DNA of 64,000 nucleotides from Balanoglossus misakiensis (Eukaryota; Hemichordata): contig CM082577.2 in NCBI GenBank assembly GCA_040954595.2, positions 17,174,001-17,238,000 of the forward strand. The letters run 5' to 3'. The notes under the pieces were generated by a model. The model was not told the DNA's origin. It ran no database searches and saw nothing but the letters and a program-made list of their open reading frames with translations. Made by a program: the position numbers and the translations under genes. The stretch's first letter is position 1. Each line of letters starts with the position of its first letter. Shown piece after piece: positions 9,807 through 24,800 of the stretch.

Positions 9807-12800
9807 CTGCAGGCGGCGTAAATAGACATCATAGTTGTAAACAAACATCGACATCGATGCATAAACCCGTCCCTGGTTAATGTTTCTTGCAATGTTCTCA
9901 ACATGATTGTCTTAACTACACATAACATAGTCAAATCGATCTAAAAGATAGGAACCTCACACATCACATGTTTTTATTTCTATGAATATGCAAATAATTA
10001 TATTATAAAATGTATGTATAATTTGTAGACAAACAGAAAGTTGCAATATAGTTAAACAACATGGCACAGGAACATGTGACTGGTATACCTCCGGGGTTCT
10101 TATCAACACATTATTAATGTCATGCAACTCAAACATGGTGTCATGAAGTTTGTGCGAAATACAATAAAACACTATATACCCGGAGTCGCTGATTTTGTTC
10201 TTCCTGTGTCTTTTCCTATAAACGTATCCAGCATAGATGAGCAGAAGAATCAGAAGAACAAGCAAAACGGATACGAGTACAACCCAGCCATACTTGGATT
10301 CTTCTCCACAAGGCCAATTTATGTTTTCACAATGACACATGTAATGATCCACCTATTATAATAATAATTGTGATGATAATTATTATAATAACGCTCCGTC
10401 ATTTTTGAAAACGGACATATGAAGAAAATGGTTGCTCGAACTTATGTTTGCGACCAATTTGATAACGATAACACGGACAAATAGAACTTTGTTTGTGTGT
10501 GTTTGTTGTTTTACGTTGACCCCAACTATACATCACGGCAGCTTTGCGATTTATTTTACGAAGTGACATCATTTGAGTTATGAAACGTGACTAACCTCGT
10601 CGATGCATGTAAAGTTGTAAGAGCAAGGATTAGATGTACACTCATTGATTTCAACTTCACAATAAATTCCTTCAAAACCATTGGGACAAACGCAGCCATA
10701 ACCATCAAAACCACTGCTACGACGGTGGCTTGTGCAGTCCGGATCATCTTCTGGTCCCGTACACTGTCCACCATTGACGCATCTGTTCTCCAAGACGTGA
10801 ATGTTGACGATTAGTACCTTGGAATTGCCGCCATTTTCATCTCTGACGTTTATTAGCAGTCGATCTTCGCCGAAGAAATGTTCGACCGGAATGTATTTAA
10901 TGCGCGATACAACCCATGCCAGTTGATCGATTTCATATGGAGGATTTAGCCCACATGGGTATGGTACGACAGGATTCGTTCCAGTGGAAGTAAAGGGCTT
11001 CGCCTTAGATAACAGCCAGGTTGTGCAATTCTGCTCCATAAATTCAAAGTCCCGCAGTTGCTCATCGGTTTCCAACAATCCATGAGATGGATACTTAGCA
11101 TCATAAGTGATGGTTAACATGTCTCCAGTATCCACGTCATATCCACCCACCTGAGCCACAAAGTCAGCGTAAGCAGAATTGTTTGGATTCCGTTCTTCAA
11201 CGGTGACATTGACTTCAACGGAATCCTCGTCCACAATGTTAAACCGCTCTACCGCAAAATACAGTTCTGGGTAGTCATTGACCGGCTCTGTGTACACGGT
11301 TATTGTGTCTCTTGTCAGCAGTGGGTCAATAGGGTCATTCCTGTCCTCTTCAATGACAATCGCCACTACATCATCACCATAGCAATCTGCACAGGGCCGA
11401 TACGCGAATTCTCCATCGAGTGTAATCACTGCTGTGCCTAAAGTAGAGTCTGGCGAACTTTCGTCGAGCCTGAAAATGACGTCATCGCCGTCTGGGTCAT
11501 ATGCAGTAAGCCGATACACAAGAGTTCCGCTGTCTTCTTTCATCCACAATTGAGACTGCGATGTCATGACCGGTTCGCCGTTCACGATGTCTCCATATAT
11601 AAGTGCTGGCACGAACAAGTTGGGTCCAGCAAACATCTCGACATCTTCAGCTCTGTAGACTCTAGCGGCATTCTCTTGTGTGTGCATGTGGGTTGAACAA
11701 ATCTGGTTTACAATAAGAGAGAAAACGTGTAAGATATAAATTGAAAATAAGCACTGTCAGTGAAACAGTAACAATCTCATATAACACACGACCAATGACA
11801 TACTACCAAGTAAATAAAGTACCCAATGAATCAGTAAATCAGTCAACAACTTGAAACAAACAAACAAACAGACAGACAGACAAACAAACAAACAAACAAA
11901 CAAACAAACAAACACGCACAAACAAACACGCACATAAAACAAGAGAACGAATGAATGAATGAATGAATGAATGAATGAATATCGGGAACCTTGCTTGATC
12001 ACATTTATGTAAATAGTCCTAGTAACATTTCGAGAACCTGTATCCCTAAGGTTGGTCTTTCCGACCACTATCCTGTTTGTGTTATACGACGTTACCATGC
12101 CAACAATTGTAATACGGGCTCACATATTTATGTTACCAGTAGGCATTTTCGAAACTTTCATGCAAACAGCTTTATCGATGACTTAAACTCTGCTTTTGAG
12201 TCTTATTGTCATACAGACGATGTAAATACTGCGTTAATGGACTGGGCAACTTCTTTTGATGACATCTGCAATACGCATGCACCAAGAGTTGTTCGAAGGG
12301 TGAAGCGGCTACGACAACCACCATGGTTTTCTTCGGAGATTTTGGAGCTAATTCATGTTAGAGACTTTCATCTCGATAAATCCGTGCGTTCCAACTCGCA
12401 TGATGACTGGAGTATGTATAGAACACTAAGAAATAAGGTAGTTCACTTTATAACCACCGAGAAGCGTCGCTACTATAGAAGTATTTTTCTGCAAATTCCA
12501 GTAATCCAACTGTTGTATGGCGTACTGTACATGACATTCTTTCAAATGATAATGCCTGTTCGCAAAGTCCTCGCATCACTTCCAATAACAGAACACTGTC
12601 GAATCACAAAGACATTGCAGACGCCTTCAATGATTATTTCACCAGTATTGTTGTTGAGTACCGCCAAAGTCTTCCTGGCCACTCAGATTTGGCAATCACG
12701 AAAACGTGGGTTAATTCACAAATGAGCCCAAATTTACCTTCTTTTCAGCTGCCCCAAATCCCATTTAATTTTGTGATGGAGCAACTAGCATCGTTAGATG

Positions 12801-15800
12801 CTACCAAATCTCATGGTTTTGACAATGTCTCCCCCAAACTTCTTAAAATCGGGGCAAATAGTATAGCGGGTCACATTACTAATATGTTCAATTTGTCAAT
12901 AACGAATGGTACCTTCCCTGATTGCTTTAAATGTGCCAGAGTTGTACCCATACATAAGAACGGGCCGAAACATGTTATTAGTAATTACAGGCCCATATCA
13001 ATCTTGCCTGCTTTATCAAAGATACTTGAGAGACACGTTTATAACAGTCTGTACACTTATCTACAAAATAATAAGTTAATTATGAGTTCGCAGTCGGGTT
13101 TCAGACGCTTTCATTCATGTAATACCGCATTGCTGAAGCTTACAGATCAACTTTTAAGAAATATTGATAATGGTCTGTACAATGGCCTAATGTATCCTGA
13201 CTTATGTAAGGCCTTTGACCTGGTCGATCATGATATTCTTTTAAGGAAATTGTCCATTTACGGTGTTAATGATGTATCTTTAAAATGGTTTCGTTCATAT
13301 CTCTCGAATAGATGTCAATTTGTCAGTTACATGGGTGAGGAATCAAAGACTTTACCTGTTGTTTGTGGTGTTCCACAAGGTTCCATTTTAGGACCTCTTT
13401 TGTTTTTAATTTTCATTAATGATTTACCGTTGAGTCTCAGCATGGGCAACATTGATATGTTTGCTGATGATCAAACACTTTGTGTCTCTGGCATCTCTAT
13501 TAATGAGGTTGGTACAAAACTTCAAGAGGACGTTTTACCAATTTCCACATGGGTTTCAAATAATGCCATGTCAATTAACACCACCAAGACAAAATGGATG
13601 ATTGTTGCCTCTCGCCCAAAGGTTAATAATGTGTCCGAGCACAGTGTCACTCCCAATATTAGGATCAATAATACTTGCATTTCTTGTGTTTCTTCTCACA
13701 CACTTCTTGGAATAGAGATTGACAATGCTTTAACATGGGATACTCGTAGATAACTTAAGTAGAAAATTGTCAATGCGGATTGGGGTACTGAGGAAATTGC
13801 GACCTTTGACCCCAAGGCATACTCTTATGTTGGTTTATAATGCTATTTTCCTTTCTATAATTGATTACTGTTGCACTGTTTGGGGCAACACATCAAAAAC
13901 CAATCTACAGAGAATTTATAAACTTCAGAAAAGAGCCGGCAGAGTAATTTTAGGAGTAGACATTACATTTCCTTCTCGTTCTCTTCTGACAACTCTTCAT
14001 TGGTTGCCCATTGATATTAGAATTGAGTATTTCATTGCTGTTCAAACTTTCAAGATACTACATGGCCTGGCGCCTGATTATTTAAATGAATTTTCCTATG
14101 TTTCTGAGATGTACAATTTTACCACTAGATCTGTCAGCAACGCTAATTTGTATGTGCCCACTTTTAAAACAGCAACTGGGCAAAGGTCTTTTATGTATCG
14201 AGCAACAAATATCTGGAACAATATTCCCCTGTCTATAAGAAGTATATACAGTCTGTCACAGTTCAAGTCACAACTACGTAACTTTTTTCACACTAAATTT
14301 ATAAATGAAGGTTCATCACTTGATTAGATTTCATGAATGTTTCCGCCATTGCGACTTGATTTGATTTTTTTCAGTGTTTTTGTTTTTTTTCCTTGTTGTA
14401 TTCATTCTCATTTCGCCTTTGAGGGCTCTGTTGTATATTACAATTCTACTTTGTAACACAGACTACCCTCTTTAAATAAAGCATAATAATGAATGAATGA
14501 ATGAATGAATGGACGGACGGACGGACGAACGAACGAACGAACGAATGAACGAACGAATGAATGAATGAATGAACGGACAGACGGACGGACGGACGCAAGG
14601 ACGGATTAATGGATGGGTGAATAAATGAATGGTATAGGATAATCTGTTCTGTACCAGAAAGTTCGTTAAAAATCGTGGGCTATGAAATTGCAATTTATAG
14701 TTAAGCACAACAATGATGGTTTTACTCCATTTTGCATGTGTTTTATACGACCGTGACGTTTACCTGGTAGCTGGCGAGTTAGCGTTGGAAAAAAACGTTA
14801 CGGGACTTCAGCTTCATTTGAAAGAAGTAATATACGAAATAAACCCACCTTAACTGTTAAGGTGCACATGTTACGGTCATACTGGTATTCGTCGAATGTG
14901 TCTTTGCAAGTGTGACTTGCGTCACGCCATTGCTTTGTTCCTGCAATCGTATTGAAAACGTTTCTTTCGTAAATAAAACTTCGGGCATACAATGTATATG
15001 AAAGCAATGTCGACTTCACACGCACTCGTCATTAGTTAAGAAATTGTCATACACTATCATAACAATATTTTTTTGGGTAGCAAATATCAACTCAATCACT
15101 GTGACTCAATGAAGCATTTAGATGGCCTCAGATTTTATGAGATATCGAGAGGAAGAAAGTGAAATTGATTTGTCTTAGTCTTTCATCGCTGAAAGTCTCT
15201 TAACAAACAAGAGCTACATTATCCATTGCAAAACATTAGACTGAAAAAGTGAAGGGACAGACCTGGATCCCAAAATATCAATCGCGGGTCTTCAGCGCAC
15301 ACGGCGGAATTTCCGAACAACACAGTTATTTCTAACGGGTGGTGTAAAGGTTTCGCTGCGACCGATGTAACATAGAAGGCTGGCTTTAAGGTCTCTACAA
15401 TTCTACAGAAATAACACAGAGGAAAATTACTATTTTCATACCACTTTAGACTTGCCCCAAGACTATGGGCATAGTAAATTAAATACATGTTGTTCCAAGT
15501 CTCTAGAGCAACTGTAGAGAGAACGCGTATGGTTATTGGATAGGCAGTATACAGAACTCAGTTCAGTACCGAAACTCACTCAAAGCAGGCAAACTTACGA
15601 GACGTCGAACAACCGAACTAGTTAAGAATCTTTAAAAAGACAACAAAATCGCAAGGCGACCGGTGGTCTGGTTTAACACAACTTGCAATAAACGGCGAAA
15701 TACAATGCTACCATGATTACAAAATGTTACATTCAGACTCAGCCTACGGGAAATGCTAATTACCTGTGCCGCAGAAAACGATCGGTACTATTCGTCGTGA

Positions 15801-18800
15801 CATCCGGGTCCACGATGAATGGTGAGAAGGTGAACGATGCATCCGATGTGTAGTTTTGCCGTAAATCATCGTCATCAAGGACGCCAGCTAGGATGACGTC
15901 ATCTGAATTGTCTGCAGGTATTATAACAATCACAGTTTATGCTAAAATTAGGGTAGGTCGGGTAATCGGAACAGCACATATTTTTTTTAATTGGCCTTAA
16001 GTTACAATCAATATTATTATAATTATGAAGTATCCTACAGGCGATGGGCGCAAGGCACGTGCACGTATGTGGACTCACGACAATCACTGTTGTCTATTGC
16101 AGATCTCGCAGACCACGTGGAAACCCGAAAACATAACTGGCAATACCTGCTAATTTGGATAATGGGAATGATCTTAAAATTCGACATAGGGATGTTTACC
16201 AGTCCAGTTTAAACGTGCATCGCTCACTATTATTTTGTATTATTATTAACCTTTACTTGGAGAGTGTGTCTTGTGACAATAATAGTTTTTAAATATTTTA
16301 GAATTACCCAATCTATTTTCTTTCCAGCATACTGCACTCACTAAATATTTACATAATTATATGAGTCAGCGTAAGGACAAGTGTAAAACGTTCGAGTCAT
16401 AGGTAGCCTACCGTTATCTGTTTCTATCCTGATTTGATTTCCTTCGTGATCTTGGAGATGAAGTTCAATATCTTCACCATTAGAAGAATTTGAAAATGTG
16501 TCACCATGCCCTGGGAAATATATAAATTATACATGAAAAGGAAGAATTAGGAAGGGGTGAAAATAGGAAAATGTGTTTGTTCAATAAAAGGAGCGGATAT
16601 ACATGTACAGGTTTCATATTGTTTGTTTCACAAAAATGTAGGCCGGCGATCGTCTTATGCGCATGTACGTAATTTCATGCGTACAAACATTCTGCAAATT
16701 TTGCGTTCGACGCATTCAAGCGCACTGTATAAGTAGACTTTAGTTTTGTCCCTTCTTTTCACCCAATTTGAGGTCTTTTTCCGATCACCAACTCAGACTA
16801 TGGTTACCGCCATCGTGTCTGTTGTTAGAAAAGCACACTGCCTTATGGCATTGACTGAATACAATTTTTGTAACCAAAATCTCCGGTTTGACACATGAGC
16901 AAAATACGATCGTAAATCACAATGCCTGTAGATATTCCTACTATATAACAAGCACCGGATATTTTGACCATTGACTCAAGCAGGAAGCATAATGATTATG
17001 CTTCTATTCTAAGCTGCCCGAAAGTAGATGAGAAAAAAGTCTGGTTCCGAGGAAATTTGATTTAGATTTAGAATTATTTTTCCATCAAACATGAATGTAG
17101 TGGTCTAAATTTGTCGGAATGAAAGTGTTTTCTGAATTAACCCTGAATGCCACTAAAATATACTTACGGTAAATTGTACTTTTAGCGACACTGGCCACAG
17201 AACACAAATGACCAACACTGCATACGGATACTTCAGTGAACAAGGTCCTAGAATAGATTAAACATTGTATCACGCTCTGCGATTTTTGTAATTTAAGAAA
17301 CTCATACGACTCGGTACAGTACGACATACGTATGAAAGTAAATATGTTCACCATAATTGTGAATCGAAATGTCAAATTCGAAGATACATGTCCATATACA
17401 TTTATACTGATGTGCAATTTTGTAACACATCTTTTCACAGTTTTCAGAAATAGCAATAGTCCATTCTTCTCACAGAATTCAAAACTGGTAAATGTTCTGT
17501 GAACGAATGTTTTCTTTCTTGATAGTGTTTACCTAATATGCTAGATGGACAGCAATTGTTATCACATCAGTTGCATTACCTTCCTGGTTCCATGTAGAAA
17601 CTATTTTCAGTACCATCCACATCATCACAGTATCGCTCGAAACATTCATCATTCAGATACTTCAGCTGAGATATATTGTAGGTCGGTACGTGATTGATAT
17701 ACAGATATCCTTTGCCCACAGTGACCACTGCTGAAGAATTGTACACTGTCACAATGTCTGGTACTACATCATTCAATCCTTCCTTGGAACCGATTTTGAA
17801 ATCTGAAATGATACAATGCGTTGGGTGTCATTTCAACCAACAGATAGACCTAGTATATGGGTGATATATAGTGTCCGTCATAATAATATAGCCACCGAAC
17901 TCCAGAGAACACACGTACTGAAAATAAAACCATGCTGTATCGGTTAAACTGAAGGCAACATAAAGCATTATCTGCAGTTTACATGATCAGTACTCACACG
18001 TAATTATCAATTATTATTATTGAAAAATATAAATGCAAATATACAAATAATATTATTTTAAGCATTTCAGCGTACAGTAATCCCCAACTGTTTCATCTTC
18101 AAGTCTGTCCCAAGAAACACCAGTTGATTGCTGAGAATTTGTCAGATATGTGTCGTTCGCCAAAGATATTACAGTGTAACCCAATTCTACCACTGGAGTT
18201 GCTTCCATATCTGATGTCTGGGGAGCATCCAAAACCACCATAACTCCTAATTGGAAAGATGCATATTTAGGTTGACAAAGTTAGATTTTTTTAACAAATC
18301 GCAAAATATTGGGTTTGCTAAAGTAGAAGTTACTGTGGGTTAATGCATTGGGATTTCGCGTACTGTACAAGCACGGAAATGTATCATATCACAGATTATA
18401 TACCAGTGTATAATGATGTTCGCTCATACTCTGCGTGAAACATGCATGTACCTGATGTGTAAGCATCAGTGTATAACCCAGCGTCGTCGATTGCCCTCAC
18501 GGTGACGTAGTACGTGTGCTTGTTTTGCAGAACACCTTCTAGTTGGTCATTACTGGCACTCGATGCGTTTCCAACGGACACAAATTTTTGAATGTCTCCG
18601 CCGCCTGGAGTAGAACCGATGGCCCACTGGCACTCTTTTATCTATAGACGGACAACAAAAACAAGATTTTAGTCAGATGATATTATCTAGCCCGGCCGGT
18701 AAGCCCTCAATCCCAAGTAATGAGTACTGGATTAACAATAAAAACGTATGCGTCGCCATATACTTCGACGTGTCTATGGTCAGAAATGGGAACCATCGCA

Positions 18801-21800
18801 AATGCGTTTAAATTGGTTCCACCGAACTGTGGAAACCAATCAATAATTTTATTTTGCCGTACACTGCCAGCATAGATACACGTTCTCCATTCTCTTGCTC
18901 ATGAATTCAGCGGCAATTTGAAAAGGAAATACCGTTGTTCCAACATCATGTGCGATCCATATTACAGCGATGGTGTTGTTGCTGCCTTGATAATCTGTGG
19001 GTTGTGTCGGAGACCACGACATGTCAACATGGTACAGAGATTCGAAAACGGGTGGCGTTTGATCCAGCACGATGCCACTTGATACTGCAGTCACACTCCG
19101 TCCAGAACCTAAAGAATTTCATTAAAGTGAAATCACTAAACCCGTGTATATTAAACGTTTCATATTATCATAGTTGTAAATACCAGGTTAGTACATATGT
19201 GTATACTATAACTAATGACCCATGGGAATTTGAGGCAAAATCTTGGATAAATTTAATTTAGAATATTACAACGGTTATTATTAGGGCCTTTAACATTGAT
19301 ATTGATTTTCATCACATTAAAAATGTTATAACATCATGTGCGATCAAGCCTTCTCTCAAGAGCAAATTGAAGCAGTGTTGTAAAAATCATATACAATACA
19401 CCTACCAGTCATTGCTTTTACTTTCATAACATATTCGACAGGAATTTCTGTGCCATTTCTAAGTGCCCATTCAGAAAGCTGTAACCCCGTCACATTTACT
19501 GAGTACTCATACGTGACAGAACTTGAACACTGGGGATCGCAGTTGAACTTGCTGCATTCAGATTGACAGGGAATGCATGGTTGTGCAACCTGCAATTAAA
19601 GAATTGTCGGATTTTCATATTGTATAATACTTATACATTTCTAAACAAACTCAGGAATATAAGGGTTTCTATCTAAATAACGACTTTTACTTTGGTCCCG
19701 TGAAGCAATTCATTGAAGACACAGCCGCCTACGCAGGCTTATCGTCTGGTTCAATGTGTGCCCTCAATGGCCAAGAGAAACTTGGCCTGCGAGTCGACTG
19801 GCTACACAACACCATAATATAGTACATCTCCTAAACAGTTGAGGGTGCACCAGTGTACAGCATTTAAACAGCCTTGTAGCGAAACTTGGGCTGTGAGAGC
19901 TGAACAAATATCAGCTGATTTGTTTTCTGGAAATTTGGCAGTAAAAGGTAAACTAAGTACAAATCTAAATACATTGACAACAAAAACAATCGACTCTCAG
20001 ATCGACTTGAACATTGCACTCAAATTAAAACCAAATTCCATGATGTCGTTTGGCCAATTTCACAATTTGTTGCGTGTGATATAACAAATGCTTGAAGGTC
20101 TCTAGCAAAAAGAAACGTCTATGATGTAGAACCGCCAGCACTTTATAATTACACCGACCAAAACTATCGGTGAAAATAAGAACAAAACAAACCTCTGTAA
20201 AATTGGTCACATCAATTTCACTCCCTTGAGACTTTGAACCGACGTTCGCATAAAAAGCAACAATGGGATTGAACACATTCTGAAACGGGTCTCCATAACG
20301 ACAAAGTTCTTCTGCATCAGGTGGTGTGCTAAAAATAAAGAGATGTAAGATGCGATTATCATAACATGGACAAATGCACTGCTAATAAACAAAACGGGGG
20401 AACGGAGGGATACGATCGGCTAGAACCCCAAAGGCAAATTTCGTACATTGTTGATTACACAAAATGTCATCTTAGAAGCTAAGCTTCGTCGAGCGGTCAC
20501 GATAACCACAATTAACATTTGAGGGAGTTTAAGTCGTCAAAAATGGCGGAAAATATAGCAATACTCCGTCCATGGAACGCACTCCCTAATACTCCGTAAT
20601 CCAATAAACGTGTACAAACCTAACGATTTTAAAAACTGCACTGGAAGAAGGCGGGGAGAAGATATCGTTCACTGGTGCAACGTAATCGTTACGATTCCAC
20701 ACGGAAAGACTGAGATGTGTGTTCGTACTGGGCGAAGGACAACCATTTAAGAGAGCGTGCGACCTGCCGTCAATTTTCAGTTCCATACTGACATATTCCT
20801 GAAAAAAATAAAAATGTGACGATTAAACACTGTACCACAGGCATTTGGATATGTTGCTTTTGTTTTAATTGTCCCTCGTATAACAACACATATTATAACA
20901 CACCTTGCAGCGAACCCTCGATCGTGATTCGTCAATGCGACGTCACGTTACCTTAGTCATTTCAAACTGTTCCCTAAGGCATCAGTTCGATCGGTTTGGT
21001 GTGTTATAAAACACATGATGACTGACATATTCGGGCAACAGTGTATTTTTGATGACCTCGGGACTGCCAGTCTCACCAAAACAGTCTGTTATCACTCGGG
21101 CTATGCCCTCGGGAAACAAGACTGTTTTAGTTGTGACTGGCAGCGCCCTCGGTCATCAAAATACACTGTTACCCTCATTGCCAGTCATCATGTGTATACT
21201 GTCTTTCATCGAGGTGTAAAATTAATCTGAACCCCCCCCCCCCCCATTTCCAGGTAGAGAGGTCTAGCACTACCATGGTGGTGAAACGGTATGCTCTGAA
21301 TAAAACATCCTAGTAATTACAAATATGTAATGTACCTTATCACGCGACAATTTCAGCACGTAGTTGTGGCTTTCGTCTTCTGGGTTAAAACTCATTTCTC
21401 GAATGATGTACTCTGGTTTTATCGTCTCATTTTCAAATCGACACCAAACTACAGCATAGCTCCTGGATACACCCTCGATTTCAATTGCTATAGGTGCAAT
21501 AAAAACTAAGTTAGAATATTCGCTGGTGAATATCTAACTATAAAAATAAGTATACGCATAAGCTGGTATACTCTAGATATGGGTACATTTTGCGGCAATA
21601 GCAATAATAGGTGATTGATGTAATCCAATTAAGTCTGCCTATGCCGACGTGAAACATTTTTAGCTCACGTGTTCACAAATGTATGTATGTATGGATGTAT
21701 GGATGTATGTATGTATGTATGTATGTATGTATGTATGTATGTATGTATGTATGTACATGTATTATGTACGCACGTGGAAAAGTCCAAGTTATGTTTCTGC

Positions 21801-24800
21801 GGGTAGCACACACGAAACAGGTGCGTCAATGGTCATTCGAACGCCTTGAAACGCCTCGTGACCTTATCCCGTTAATGCAAAGCTACAGTGTCAAATAACT
21901 ATACCTGGGTGGAGTTGAAACCCGAGAGATCTATGAGGTTTTCCTGACGCCTGCTTATCATAGTCTCCCGTCTGTCCGGGAACTTCATCCTCAATTACCT
22001 GCCATGATTCATCATCATTTGGGGATGCGGTGGTTCCAATTGTTGTGCAGTTACAACGATCTAAACAGTCCACATCGGCTGAATCTAGGTTTGTCGTTGG
22101 AGAGAAAGAAGTAATTATTTTCGCTCAGCAGGTAATTTGACAATCGTTTACAATTGGCCAATCTTGGCACATGTTATATACGAGGCGCCCAGGTAACCTC
22201 GTATAAATACCACAAGGTGGTAATAGTGCCTATACTTGATTAAAGTGAGTCGTGGGAATTTTAACAAATCGAATACTGCATTTATATATAAAAACAATCA
22301 TACGAGAACTGGGATATTTACCAAAACAACACGAGCAATCTCCTTCCGACTGTTCTCCATCATACAACATGGGATTTAAGTCGCCCACAACACCTTCTGG
22401 GCCATCCCAAAACACAACACTGGTTACAGCGCGTAACTCGGATGACGCAGCTTTAATTTCAAACTGCATAGAAATAAACAGAAGTAACCAAGATAACAGG
22501 AGACACAAGTCAAAATGATAACATAGGTTCATTACTGGAATGGATAGAGTTTGAAGTTCCCTATTGGGTTTGTTACAAAATATAATTCCAATGTATCTAC
22601 CAATCATTTACTATTCAAACAATACAAACCATACGCCGCTGACTGCAATATTTACCTCATATGTGCCACCAATGCTTGTATCATAATCGTCGGTGTAGTA
22701 TGCACCAGACAGCATCTGTTCAGTCTGAATATCACTCTTTAACTCAATGGACAGACCAGAGTCTGTAAAATACAGCTGGAAAATACAGTGATACAATTAA
22801 TGCATTCAGTCTTTTATGTGCCTCTGTTCTTAAAACAGAAATAGCATTCTGTATTTTAAAATTCAACCATGTTCAGATGATACCGTTGTCTTGCAAAACG
22901 ACATAAATTGTTAAATCCATTATGTATTTATTGCTGAACGGGTTTATTTTCCTGTACTACACTTTATTTACGCACAATTGTTACGTCTTGTTATGATGCT
23001 CTGCTTCAAATACCAGAGTCGCTCACCTTCACTACTCACAACACCAGCAACATATTGGTTACCTAACAGGTGAAATTACTTAATGATACAATCAACAATA
23101 ACAAAAACAACAAAAATAACAATAATGGTAATTATTATTATAATATTAACAACAATACGTAGTATGTAAAATAGTTACCTGATCTTGTTGGAACAAAATT
23201 CTGTATTCTTTTTCCAGTCCCCATACTCCCTTGGACTGCACATGATGCCAGCCTTCGTTTGGACCTTGACTGAAATTATAGACTTGTCCTGGACAGGCCT
23301 CGCCGTACCGATTTGGCTTGTGGATGAAAACACCTGGCGAGATGTTGAGAAAGAATGGTATTTACATACTTGACAAAGTGACAGTATTCGAAAATTCAAA
23401 CCAAGAATTGTTGTCGTCATTAAAACAACCACACAATTCACCTTGCATTGTTGTGTTATCATGTTGATACTGCATATCCAGTCGGAAATTTGTTCCATCT
23501 TTAACCAATCCAACGGCTGGATCAACTGGATCGAGTAACAACGGCATAGACATTGTGGTCACCGTCAAGCCTGCACTGTTTGACGTCTTCAAGAGTACGA
23601 AGTATGGCCTGTCAACCTAAGTACAATAACAAGTAGTCTTAAATGCAATTCAGTAAAAATTACAAACGGTATCAATAAGCTCTTGAACAGGTGTGCGTAG
23701 TTTTGCTGTGTTGGGCATGATAATAAAATAAACATATTGGAATTATTTTGATATCTTGAACGATATTGTGGTAATCAGACTTTGCCTTCAACGTGTGAAG
23801 GTGTGACAACCCCCTCTAAATGGAATTAAGGAGTCATAACTTGTAACAATTATACTTTTCAGTCGGCTGCTACATCCATTCTTAGGAATTGGGATTCACT
23901 AAACATACGGAAGCCCAATAATTTCGTTTTTAATGAAATCAAACGGTTGCAATATAAGTTTCTTCACGTTGTAACCAGCTAAATAACTTTGGCCATACCT
24001 CAAGCTTCAGTCCATGGAAGATGTATGAAGATGTCGTGAATGGGACATCTTCATAATCAAAGAGAATTTGTTGGGTTTGAGTTCCACTGCAATCGACGCC
24101 ATCAAGTAATGATACGGAGTATAGATTGATTCCGCTCTCATCATCATAAAATCCTGACCATGACACTTCGAACGAGTCTTCTCTGTACACATAGGCAACT
24201 CGCTGTGCAGAGAAAAAAGTACAATTTCACATCATTTTCTTGTATAAAATGAGTCATGTGTTTGTCTTCAAAATTTATAATATAACATTTTGTTTCACAG
24301 ACTAATGTATTCAATTTAACGCTAACGTCGTAACAAGCGTTTTCTTTAGCTGTGAGTATATTTAGACGTCTGCCCACAATGCCAGTTTGTTCAATACATT
24401 GTTGGCATGATTCCAATAAATTAAAACCATAGAAATGTTTCTAGTTTTTAAGAGCCACACAATACCTCGTCGTGGAATGCACCAATGAATATAGTCCCTT
24501 CTTCGGGAGGCGTAACATCAACCGTTGTATTCGCGGAAGCAACTGAACAGGTAGCTGACTCGTCGTAAGCGATGGCTACGACCGTGTACGTCATCTTGTC
24601 CAACAGCGCAAGTCCGGTTTCAACAACCATGGTGTTGTCACGCACGTCAGTTAAGGGGTAAATATCAAACAGCGCCTGGATGTCCTCGGAAGGGTTTTGC
24701 TGGTTAAATACACAAAAGATTGCTCCTAAATTTCAAATAATCACAGTGCTTCTGAAGAAAGATTATTCAATTCACCTGTTCATTTCGTATGGACAATGTA

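Noticed and set aside
23175-23525. Longest - strand frame over exon 64
   Set aside because: That frame does not join its neighbours; the other frame is continuous with exon 63 and exon 65.
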